DNA of 9,754 nucleotides from Streptomycetaceae bacterium (lineage in GTDB: Bacteria; Actinomycetota; Actinomycetes; Nanopelagicales; Nanopelagicaceae): NCBI GenBank assembly GCA_027488165.1, contig JAIYCF010000100.1, forward strand, positions 1-9,754, given 5' to 3'. Under the pieces are notes generated by a model. The model did not search any database. It was not told the origin of the DNA and saw only the letters and a program-made list of their open reading frames with translations. The position numbers were made by a program, and so were the translations under genes. How positions within the stretch are numbered: the first letter of the stretch is position 1; each line of letters begins with the position of its first letter. Positions 1 through 5,339 of this stretch are shown in pieces.

Positions 1-57
1 CGGTCTTTAAAGATCTTTGGGAAATCCGTTCGCAGTTTTAAAGAAAGTCTTGCTTAA
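1..57 (+). CDS. 3' end of a gene, possibly TatA-like (partial)
   Basis: An open frame enters from the left edge and stops with TAA at 55-57. It encodes a basic, amphipathic tail of 18 residues (RSLKIFGKSVRSFKESLA). The spacing of GKS, R and FKE resembles the amphipathic helix that follows the membrane anchor in TatA/TatB translocase subunits, where patterns such as GKSLREFK are common. The stop overlaps by two bases the stop of the convergent membrane-protein gene (TAA at 56-54 on the minus strand), the same tail-to-tail packing seen elsewhere in the window. Only 18 codons are visible, so an open frame by chance is possible and the TatA reading is a resemblance only. Confidence 0.35.
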   Translation, partial: RSLKIFGKSVRSFKESLA

Positions 58-383
58 AATCTGCCGGTTGAATGCAGATAGATAATTACGATGATTGAAA
101 AGACTGCGAATGCTGCAATCAACGCAAATTGTGCCCACTTCGGAATTCCTGCTTTATCCGCAGCTTTCTGCGCATAAGTTCTTGTGCGAACCATTACTCG
201 TGCGGCCCATGCAAATTCGGTAGCCAAGATTCCCAGCCCTGCTAAAACAATCAAAAATCCTGGACCAGGCCCTACAAGTGCAATAGCGCCCGCAACGGTT
301 ACTGCACCGCCGATAATGCCGATAATAATTCGCCAAACTAGGCGCCCGATTACCGTTTTCTTAAACCAGGTTCTGATTCTCAT
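54..383 (-). CDS. PGPGW-type (TIGR02611-like) integral membrane protein
   Basis: This is a 109-residue membrane protein of unknown function. After a basic, Trp-containing N-terminus (residues 1-18) comes a hydrophobic stretch at about 19-37. The family hallmark follows: GPGPGF at 38-43, then LAGLGILATEFAWAAR at 47-62, which matches the PGPGW...LxxLATEFxWA signature of the putative transmembrane PGPGW family. A soluble basic segment (65-82) leads to a last membrane helix at about 84-103. Two or three membrane segments are therefore expected, with the positive N-terminus probably cytoplasmic. The ATG overlaps the TGA of the upstream glycosyltransferase in an ATGA junction, so the two are co-transcribed and probably translationally coupled. 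That suggests, without proving, a shared envelope-related role. The length is usual for the family. The family call is firm; function is not assigned. Confidence 0.88.
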   Translation of the reverse strand: MRIRTWFKKTVIGRLVWRIIIGIIGGAVTVAGAIALVGPGPGFLIVLAGLGILATEFAWAARVMVRTRTYAQKAADKAGIPKWAQFALIAAFAVFSIIVIIYLHSTGRF

Positions 384-1789
384 TTTTTACTTACTGCCTT
401 TTCTCCGTAAGCGGCCTCTGCAATTTCTTTACGGCGCTTTTTGTAGCTCTCTGATGCTCCGGTAATCAAATGTTCAAAACGTCTATTCCCCTTTATCAAT
501 GGGTGGAGGCCTTTTGCTGTGTTTTCTTCTCCCCAAACTGGAGGTTCTTCGCGGGTAGTTTGAACGTTTGTGTGTGGGCGTAGCTTGCGATAAACAAGTG
601 CAAGTCTGCGCAAACCGAGATATGCAACATGGCGCAGACCGCGATTTAAATGTTCTTGAATATTTAAGCGAATAAAGGTGGCTCGAGAAGGTCGCACTGG
701 TTCTTTCGCTGTTGCTAACTCATAGAGAATTTTGGCTATCTCTGCGCCTCCCGTTGTATCTGGAAGTTCTGCACATTTAGATGATAATTGTGCACGCACA
801 TGTGGGTTCTGTAGTTCGCGCACTTTGGCAGAAATATCTGCTAAATCCGCTTGATCGGCGCGCAGTGCAAAGCCGAAGTCATGGCACCACTTTGCGCGAG
901 CATCTTGATCATCGGTTCCGCGGATATTTGAGACGAATACAGTAGGTACAAGCGCCGGAAGAAGTTCATGAACACCGTTATATCCAGTTGCGCATACGCT
1001 GGCATCAAAAGCATGAAGTACTTTGGCGAGCGGGAAGTAGCGAACGACTCGGATATCTAGACCTTCTGGCGCTAAAGACTTTCCCTCTTTATCAAGTGGT
1101 TGCTTTGTCAGGATCACCTGCAGATCTTTCCAACCTAAGAGGCCCGAGAGAGCCGCGGTCATCTTCTCGTTGACATCGCTATCGCCAGTTCCGAGCTGTA
1201 CCAAGACGGCGGGGCGATCTAGATCTAATCCCACTATGCGCCGCGCTTCATCGCGGCTAAATGCGGTCTTCTTATCAAAGAGTGAAACTGGCGAAGTTAA
1301 CGTTGCATCTTTGCGAGTTGCAGTTGGCCCAAAATCATAAGCGCGCGCGATATCACCTGGTTCGACGATGTGATCCATCATCTTTGATTGCAAACCTAAA
1401 ACAAATCTCTGCGGTTTCTTCTGCCACAAACCGCGACGAACCCAAACTAAAGAAAGTTTTGGATGGCTAAACTTTGCAGCGATAACACCTGGGTAAGGAA
1501 CAACTCCATCAAAAGATAAAACTCTTGCACCAGTTTCATCAACTAGCGCAAGTAAACGATCACGCAAATAAATATCCCAGTTATCTCGCGTCATCCACAT
1601 GCGATCTTTTCCTGGAATGTATTCACAGCGTATTCCCATAAAGTCCGGGACTTCAGCGATTCCACCGGCCATCGAAACAATAATTGGATTAGCAATCTCT
1701 TTTAAAGAATATGCAATCGCGGATGCACGAGCTAAATGGCCCATTCCTACGCCATTGCTTGTTGCAAGAATTATTGTTGGTTTTTCCAT
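380..1789 (-). CDS. GT-B fold glycosyltransferase, MurG/GT28-like
   Basis: This 469-residue protein is probably a cytoplasmic, nucleotide-sugar-dependent glycosyltransferase. The N-terminal domain opens with a beta strand and the loop SNGVGMGHLARA (11-22), the glycine-rich acceptor-side motif of MurG-like and related GT-B enzymes. The C-terminal Rossmann domain starts around 195 (VLVQLGTGDSD). It contains CATGYNGVHELLPALVPTVFV, with TGYNG at 268-272 and HEL at 274-276, equivalent to the donor-binding segment before the conserved Glu-Leu of GT28 enzymes. A C-terminal extension from about residue 370 is rich in Arg and Lys (for example YKKRRKE near the end) and could contact membrane or a charged polymer. 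True MurG is about 360 residues and lies in the division/cell-wall cluster, so this is a paralogous family and its acceptor is unknown. An AGGA sits 4 bases before the ATG. The next gene encodes a small membrane protein. Confidence 0.82.
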   Translation of the reverse strand: MEKPTIILATSNGVGMGHLARASAIAYSLKEIANPIIVSMAGGIAEVPDFMGIRCEYIPGKDRMWMTRDNWDIYLRDRLLALVDETGARVLSFDGVVPYPGVIAAKFSHPKLSLVWVRRGLWQKKPQRFVLGLQSKMMDHIVEPGDIARAYDFGPTATRKDATLTSPVSLFDKKTAFSRDEARRIVGLDLDRPAVLVQLGTGDSDVNEKMTAALSGLLGWKDLQVILTKQPLDKEGKSLAPEGLDIRVVRYFPLAKVLHAFDASVCATGYNGVHELLPALVPTVFVSNIRGTDDQDARAKWCHDFGFALRADQADLADISAKVRELQNPHVRAQLSSKCAELPDTTGGAEIAKILYELATAKEPVRPSRATFIRLNIQEHLNRGLRHVAYLGLRRLALVYRKLRPHTNVQTTREEPPVWGEENTAKGLHPLIKGNRRFEHLITGASESYKKRRKEIAEAAYGEKAVSKK

Positions 1790-1799
1790 AACGTCCTAA

Positions 1800-1805
1800 A
1801 GTTTA
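1800..1805 (-). promoter_or_regulatory. Candidate -10 hexamer for the glycosyltransferase gene
   Basis: TAAACT on the minus strand fits the actinobacterial TANNNT -10 consensus. It ends 10 bases before the ATG, so transcription would start only a few bases upstream of the coding region. The AGGA at 1794-1797 would then lie at or before the transcript start. The same hexamer precedes the GTG of the P-loop kinase gene. No good -35 is visible. Confidence 0.3.
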
Positions 1806-1833
1806 TGAGAAACGCCCGAACTTCTCGCATAAA
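1802..1833. repeat. Imperfect inverted repeat in the divergent promoter region
   Basis: TTTATGAGAA (1802-1811) pairs with TTCTC-GC-ATAAA (1822-1833): ten base pairs interrupted by a two-base GC insertion, around a ten-base centre. It overlaps the candidate -10 of the glycosyltransferase gene. It is not followed by a T tract in either direction, so it is more likely an operator or 5' leader hairpin than a terminator. Confidence 0.4.
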
Positions 1834-1844
1834 AAGGCCTAGGG

Positions 1845-1874
1845 GTTGCAACTTTTTTTAACTTCGGAGATACT
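1845..1874 (+). promoter_or_regulatory. Candidate promoter of the aminotransferase gene
   Basis: TTGCAA (1845-1850, four matches to TTGACA) and GATACT (1869-1874, four matches to TATAAT) are separated by 18 bases. Transcription would begin near 1881, leaving about a dozen leader bases before the ATG at 1893. This supports that start over an internal ATG. Confidence 0.35.
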
Positions 1875-1892
1875 TACCCCACATTCGAAAGA

Positions 1893-3356
1893 ATGAAAGG
1901 ATCGGGAGAGTACTTCTCAAACGAGTTTCTAAATCAGAAACCTTTGCCGTACAGCTTTAAAATGATTACACAATCGCATCACGCGGAAAGTTTTAGATTA
2001 GTACCAACAACATCAACGCCTGTCTCGCCTGAGAAAGTAGCCTCTTTACTGGCCTCAGAATGGGAACTCTTCACCAAGAACACAAAGGGATCGCTCGCTG
2101 AGAGCGCACGCTCCATGAAATCCCTGCCTCTAGGCGTAACTTCAAGTTTCCAGCATTGGGATCCTTATCCAATTTCTATTGTCTCTGCGCAAGGCGCATG
2201 GATGACCGATGTTGATGGCCGCCAACTGCTCGATCTCTCAATGGGCTTCGGAGCAATGCTCGCTGGCCACTTAAACCCAGTTGTTGTTGAAGAAGCAAAA
2301 GCTGCACTAGATACCGGAATGCTCTTCGTTACTCCTTCACCAATCTCAACTGATGCAGCTGAACGTATCTGTCGTCGCTTTGGCATTGATCAAGTTCGCT
2401 TTACAAACTCAGGCACTGAGTCAACGATGTATGCCGTTCGCGTTGCTCGTTCTGCAACAGGCAAGAGCGATATCGTAAAAGTTGAAGGCGGATACCACGG
2501 TAGCTATGACCCATTTGTGGTTTCTAGCAAGCCATCTTTAGACAAAGCTGGAGATGCAGAATCTCCAACTCCAGTTGCAGATTCAAACTTAGTAGCCGGA
2601 ACAGTTCATGTTGTTCCTTACAACAATCCAGAAGCGTTAGAACAGATCTTCATTAAGCATGCATCTACTATCGCTTGCTTTATCGTTGAACCCGTTCTTG
2701 AAAATATCGGAATTGTTCTTCCAGATGCCGGTTACTTAGAGCGCGTACGCGAACTCTGCGATCAATACGGAATTGTTTTGATCTTTGATGAGGTAAAGAC
2801 AGGACTAACTGCTGGACATCAAGGTGCCGCACAACGGCTTGGCGTTAAGCCAGATTTGATTACTCTTGCAAAATCAATTGGCGGCGGTTTAACTCTCGCT
2901 GCATTTGGTGGCAAACAGAAATATATGGACTTTGTTGTAAATGGAAAGATGGCTCACTTCGGTACCTTCAACGGTAACCCGCTAGCAATGGCTGGAATTC
3001 GCGCTGTAGATAAAATTTGCACCGCCGAAACTTTGGCTGCTGCTGAAGCGCTTAACCAACAAGCACTTGAGCGCATCTCAGAAATTATCGAGGAATACCA
3101 ACTTCCTGCACATACCGTTGGATTCGGTGTTAAGGGCTGCATTACTTGGTCGACAACACCAGTGCGCAACTACCGTGATTACAAAGCAACAGATTTTGGT
3201 ATAGCTGAACTCTCTTGGCTTTGGTCACTTAACCGCGGAATCATCACGCCTCCGGGACTCGATGAGCAATGGTTGATTAGCTTGGCTCACGGACAGAAAG
3301 AGATCGACATCTTGGTCGAAGATTTCCGTTCACTTGCAGCCGCGCTACGTGGCTAA
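1893..3356 (+). CDS. Class III PLP-dependent aminotransferase (glutamate-1-semialdehyde aminotransferase-like)
   Basis: This 487-residue enzyme belongs to aminotransferase class III, the fold group of HemL and omega-aminotransferases. Characteristic blocks are NSGTESTMYAVRVAR (cofactor phosphate and dimer region), EGGYHG, IFDEVKTG (297-304, D299 expected to bind the PLP ring nitrogen), LAKSIGGG with Schiff-base Lys327, and TFNGNPLAMAG near the C-terminal domain. The overall order resembles glutamate-1-semialdehyde 2,1-aminomutase. It is longer at the N-terminus by about 50 residues, and HemL's usual FDEVMTGFR reads FDEVKTG here, so I do not call it HemL. The start at 1893 has a promoter-like element just upstream but only a weak GAAAG ribosome site; ATG 1962 (Met24) is the alternative, giving 464 residues. 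The stop is 3 bases from the convergent kinase gene's stop. The amino acceptor/donor is unknown, and a link to the neighbouring sugar genes is not established. Confidence 0.88.
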   Translation: MKGSGEYFSNEFLNQKPLPYSFKMITQSHHAESFRLVPTTSTPVSPEKVASLLASEWELFTKNTKGSLAESARSMKSLPLGVTSSFQHWDPYPISIVSAQGAWMTDVDGRQLLDLSMGFGAMLAGHLNPVVVEEAKAALDTGMLFVTPSPISTDAAERICRRFGIDQVRFTNSGTESTMYAVRVARSATGKSDIVKVEGGYHGSYDPFVVSSKPSLDKAGDAESPTPVADSNLVAGTVHVVPYNNPEALEQIFIKHASTIACFIVEPVLENIGIVLPDAGYLERVRELCDQYGIVLIFDEVKTGLTAGHQGAAQRLGVKPDLITLAKSIGGGLTLAAFGGKQKYMDFVVNGKMAHFGTFNGNPLAMAGIRAVDKICTAETLAAAEALNQQALERISEIIEEYQLPAHTVGFGVKGCITWSTTPVRNYRDYKATDFGIAELSWLWSLNRGIITPPGLDEQWLISLAHGQKEIDILVEDFRSLAAALRG

Positions 3357-3359
3357 CTT

Positions 3360-3995
3360 CTAATCAATCTGAACAACAAAATCGGCTCGCGCACGTCCGC
3401 GTTCGATTAATTGAGCGTTTGCTTCATCCGTTCCCTTTGCCCATGCTTTCGCGGCTTCCGGCTCTTTTCCATAGGCAATATGGCGTGAGATCAAGCGTGC
3501 GATTCGCTTATCGTCATCTACATCAACCATCCAACTCTCATCGAGCAGATCTTTGATGTCTTCCCAACCACCAGCATCGTGCAGCAAATAATTGCCTTCG
3601 ATTATTACAACCTTGGTTGCTGAAGTAACCACACCTTGCGCGGCGATTGATTCTTCAATAGCGCGATCAAATATCGGATAGTAAATGTTCTGCGTTTGCT
3701 CAGATCTGATCCGCTTAACTAGCGATGCAAAGCCGGCAACATCGAAGGTATCTGGGGCGCCTTTACGATCAGCGCGTTTAAGATCCTTTAAAACCTTATT
3801 GCTTAGGTGATAGCCATCCATCGGGACCACAGTTACAAACTCTTTAGGGAGCTTGCTCATCAAAAATTTTGAGAGCGTCGACTTTCCGGCGCCAGGTTTA
3901 CCAATTATTCCAATCAGTACTCGTTCGGAGGTGCCGGCGAGAAAGCTTTCAATTCTTGCTAAAGCCGCCTGTTGGTTTGCTAGTTGTTCGGGCAC
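3360..3995 (-). CDS. P-loop nucleoside/sugar kinase, FrcK/YggC-like
   Basis: This 211-residue cytoplasmic kinase belongs to the uridine-kinase/pantothenate-kinase-like P-loop group. The Walker A motif GKPGAGKST is at 32-40. The substrate-side motif MDGYHLSN follows, with Asp60 as likely catalytic or Mg-binding residue, then RKGAPDTFD, YYPIFDRAIEE and VVIIEGNYLL (the strand before the lid). The C-terminal block RLISRHIAYGKEPEAAKAW is typical of the FrcK/YggC family. FrcK is encoded beside a fructose ABC transporter in rhizobia, so a sugar substrate is plausible, but biochemical assignments in the family are poor. The start is GTG at 3995; TAAACT lies six bases upstream and no Shine-Dalgarno is present, which suggests a leaderless message. 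It is transcribed divergently from the RbsD-like gene, sharing a 51-base promoter region, so the two are probably co-regulated. Confidence 0.85.
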   Translation of the reverse strand: MPEQLANQQAALARIESFLAGTSERVLIGIIGKPGAGKSTLSKFLMSKLPKEFVTVVPMDGYHLSNKVLKDLKRADRKGAPDTFDVAGFASLVKRIRSEQTQNIYYPIFDRAIEESIAAQGVVTSATKVVIIEGNYLLHDAGGWEDIKDLLDESWMVDVDDDKRIARLISRHIAYGKEPEAAKAWAKGTDEANAQLIERGRARADFVVQID

Positions 3996-3997
3996 TT

Positions 3998-4016
3998 TTC
4001 AAGTTTAGCGCTTGAA
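3998..4016. repeat. Inverted repeat, candidate operator
   Basis: TTCAAG (3998-4003) and CTTGAA (4011-4016) are perfect inverted arms around a seven-base centre, with AGCGCT (4007-4012) straddling centre and right arm. The repeat covers the candidate -10 of the kinase gene and lies upstream of the mutarotase -10, a position where one bound repressor could silence both genes. It is somewhat reminiscent of LacI-family sites with a CG-centred core; the regulator itself is not in the window. Confidence 0.4.
4002..4007 (-). promoter_or_regulatory. Candidate -10 hexamer giving a leaderless kinase transcript
   Basis: TAAACT on the minus strand ends exactly six bases before the GTG start at 3995. In actinobacteria a TANNNT element at this distance usually places the first transcribed base at the start codon. 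No recognisable -35 is seen at 16-18 bases. Confidence 0.4.
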
Positions 4017-4030
4017 CTTAACGCAATACT

Positions 4031-4035
4031 AGGGA
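4031..4035 (+). promoter_or_regulatory. Possible ribosome binding site of the RbsD-like gene
   Basis: AGGGA lies 11 bases before the ATG at 4047, a little far but the best site available. It favours this ATG over the upstream in-frame TTG at 3984, which would overlap the divergent kinase gene. Confidence 0.4.
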
Positions 4036-4046
4036 ATCATAATTTC

Positions 4047-4436
4047 ATGATCAAAAATGGAATTATCAACGGAGATCTCGCCTCACTTCTAGCCCGTTTT
4101 CGCCATGTGAACACAATCGCAATTGTGGATGGTCCATTTCCGACTTATCCGAACGTTGAAACTATCGACCTCGCTCTAGTGATGGGAACCCCAACTGTTT
4201 CCCAGGTACTCGATGCGATTCTGCCTCATTTAGATTTAACTGGACTGTATCTCGCTGCAGAATTTGAGGCGAAGGTTGATGCTGCGACAGTTGCTGAATA
4301 CAAAACTCATCACCGCGGATTAGCGACAACGGTAATTCCTCATGAAGAATTTAAAGTAAAAGTTGGTCAGGCGCTAGGAATTATTCATACTGGCGATGCC
4401 GTTCCGTACAGCAGCGTTATTTTACGATCAGGCTGA
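4047..4436 (+). CDS. rbsD: RbsD/FucU-family sugar mutarotase (D-ribose pyranase-like)
   Basis: This protein of 129 residues (E. coli RbsD has 139) belongs to the RbsD/FucU family. These cytoplasmic enzymes interconvert pyranose, furanose or anomeric forms of a sugar so that kinases and isomerases receive the right form. The N-terminus reads NGIINGDLASLLARFRH, with His20 at the position of the RbsD catalytic histidine and Asp28 in IVDG. VETIDLAL and PTVSQVLDAI follow. The C-terminal IHTGD...PYSSVILRSG matches the family's RTGE...PYANVIL, with Tyr121 conserved but the usual Arg replaced by His. The RbsD-like opening favours ribose-type over fucose-type, weakly. A longer frame from TTG 3984 is rejected because it overlaps the divergent kinase and lacks family similarity. 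Its last 20 bases overlap the convergent ribokinase-like gene. Confidence 0.87.
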   Translation: MIKNGIINGDLASLLARFRHVNTIAIVDGPFPTYPNVETIDLALVMGTPTVSQVLDAILPHLDLTGLYLAAEFEAKVDAATVAEYKTHHRGLATTVIPHEEFKVKVGQALGIIHTGDAVPYSSVILRSG

Positions 4437-5337
4437 AATCAATCTCTTCAATTTTTGGATAAGAAGATTGCGCACCTTTTCGGGTAACGCTCTTCGTTGC
4501 ACAATCGATTCCAAATTGCACAGCTGATTCTTCAGTTGCACCCGCTGCTAAGGCCGATGCAAAGGCGCCAATAAAGCAATCGCCCGCTCCAGTTGTGTCA
4601 GTTGCCGTTACCTTCTTTGCAGCGAAACGTTTAACAGTCCCGTCCGCAGCTACTAGAGCTGCTCCCTCGCTGCCTAAGGTGACAATTGTGCGACCCGTTG
4701 TGCGAAGTGAAGCAATTACTGCATCAGAATCTGGTGCGCGATGCGACTTATCAAGTTCAGCAAATTCAATCTCGTTCGGAATTAACCAATCTGTTAACTC
4801 AAGAAGATCATCAGTAAGAGGTTGATAAGGCGCAGGGTTGAGAATTGTAGTAATTCCGAGTTCTTGTGCCGTACGAAAAGCAGCCAAAGTTACTTCTTGC
4901 GGGATTTCACATTGTGCAATTAATACGCTGACTTCCTTTAACTTTGAGACTTCATCAATTGCGTTCTGTGGCGTCAAGGCAAAGTTAGCGCCCGGAACAA
5001 TTGAAATTCGATTCTGTCCCTGGCCATCTACCCAGATATGTGCCACTCCAGTATGTGTCGGCAATTGCAGAACTGAAGTTGTATCCATTCCACAGTTTTT
5101 AAAATTAGCCAAGCTTTCGCTACCAAAACCGTCGTTTCCGATCCCTGTAATCATTGTGACTTTTGCGCCGGTGCGAGAGGCCATAACCGCTTGGTTTGCG
5201 CCTTTTCCACCAAATCCCGTTGTAAAACTATCTCCGAAGCGGGTTTCACCGGCGGCAGGAAGAACATCGGCATAGACGGTTAAATCCATCATGGTGCTAC
5301 CGATTACAGCGATTTTGGTTTTAGAGAAGTCTTGCAT
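4417..5337 (-). CDS. rbsK: PfkB-family sugar kinase, ribokinase/deoxyribokinase-like
   Basis: This 306-residue enzyme has the length and motif order of ribokinase, which phosphorylates the 5-hydroxyl of ribose with ATP. The substrate motif at the start is GSTMMDL (13-19). The PfkB signature GGKGANQA is at 43-50. Further on are NPAP, PNEIEFAEL, TLGSEGAAL, the anion hole DTTGAGD (247-253, Asp253 the catalytic base) and a K-site-like SVTRKGAQSSYP. Ribokinase normally has Asn at the fourth position of GSxNxD; here it is Met16, as in enterobacterial deoxyribokinase (GSNMVDL), and QSSYP near the C-terminus is also shared with it. A 2-deoxy or otherwise modified sugar is therefore possible. It is the last gene of a minus operon, two bases after the dehydrogenase stop, and its 3' end overlaps the convergent mutarotase gene. 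The family is certain; the substrate is not. Confidence 0.9.
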   Translation of the reverse strand: MQDFSKTKIAVIGSTMMDLTVYADVLPAAGETRFGDSFTTGFGGKGANQAVMASRTGAKVTMITGIGNDGFGSESLANFKNCGMDTTSVLQLPTHTGVAHIWVDGQGQNRISIVPGANFALTPQNAIDEVSKLKEVSVLIAQCEIPQEVTLAAFRTAQELGITTILNPAPYQPLTDDLLELTDWLIPNEIEFAELDKSHRAPDSDAVIASLRTTGRTIVTLGSEGAALVAADGTVKRFAAKKVTATDTTGAGDCFIGAFASALAAGATEESAVQFGIDCATKSVTRKGAQSSYPKIEEIDFSLIVK

Positions 5338-5339
5338 TT

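Larger units (their letters stand above)
1790..1892. promoter_or_regulatory. Divergent intergenic region between glycosyltransferase and aminotransferase genes
   Basis: These 103 non-coding bases must hold the promoters of both flanking genes. They contain an imperfect dyad at 1802-1833, a perfect 8-base palindrome GTTGCAAC at 1844-1851, and a run of seven T at 1853-1859. Candidate promoter hexamers face both ways and are listed separately. There is no sign of a riboswitch, small RNA gene or hidden coding frame. Confidence 0.6.
3996..4046. promoter_or_regulatory. Shared divergent promoter region, kinase / RbsD-like mutarotase
   Basis: These 51 bases separate two divergent starts (GTG at 3995 on minus, ATG at 4047 on plus). 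They hold an inverted repeat TTCAAG-N7-CTTGAA at 3998-4016. A minus-strand -10-like TAAACT lies at 4002-4007. Plus-strand -10-like hexamers are AATACT at 4025-4030 and, less usefully, CATAAT at 4038-4043, which is too near the ATG. Confidence 0.5.

Noticed and set aside
5..18. Palindromes CTTTAAAG and AAAGATCTTT at the left edge
   Set aside because: They lie inside an open coding frame and are explained by AT-rich codons; no associated promoter or second copy is seen.
1844..1859. GTTGCAAC followed by a T run as a rho-independent terminator
   Set aside because: The palindrome has no loop and would need to open into a stem too short to terminate; both flanking genes start here and none ends here.
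3984..4046. N-terminal extension of the RbsD-like gene from TTG 3984
   Set aside because: The 21 extra residues are unlike the family, overlap the divergent kinase start and contain the shared promoter region.
4838..5275. Long open frames antisense to the ribokinase-like gene (145 residues on plus) and antisense to other genes
   Set aside because: They have no recognisable domain, cysteine-rich odd composition and no ribosome site, and are fully explained as antisense shadows of conserved enzymes.
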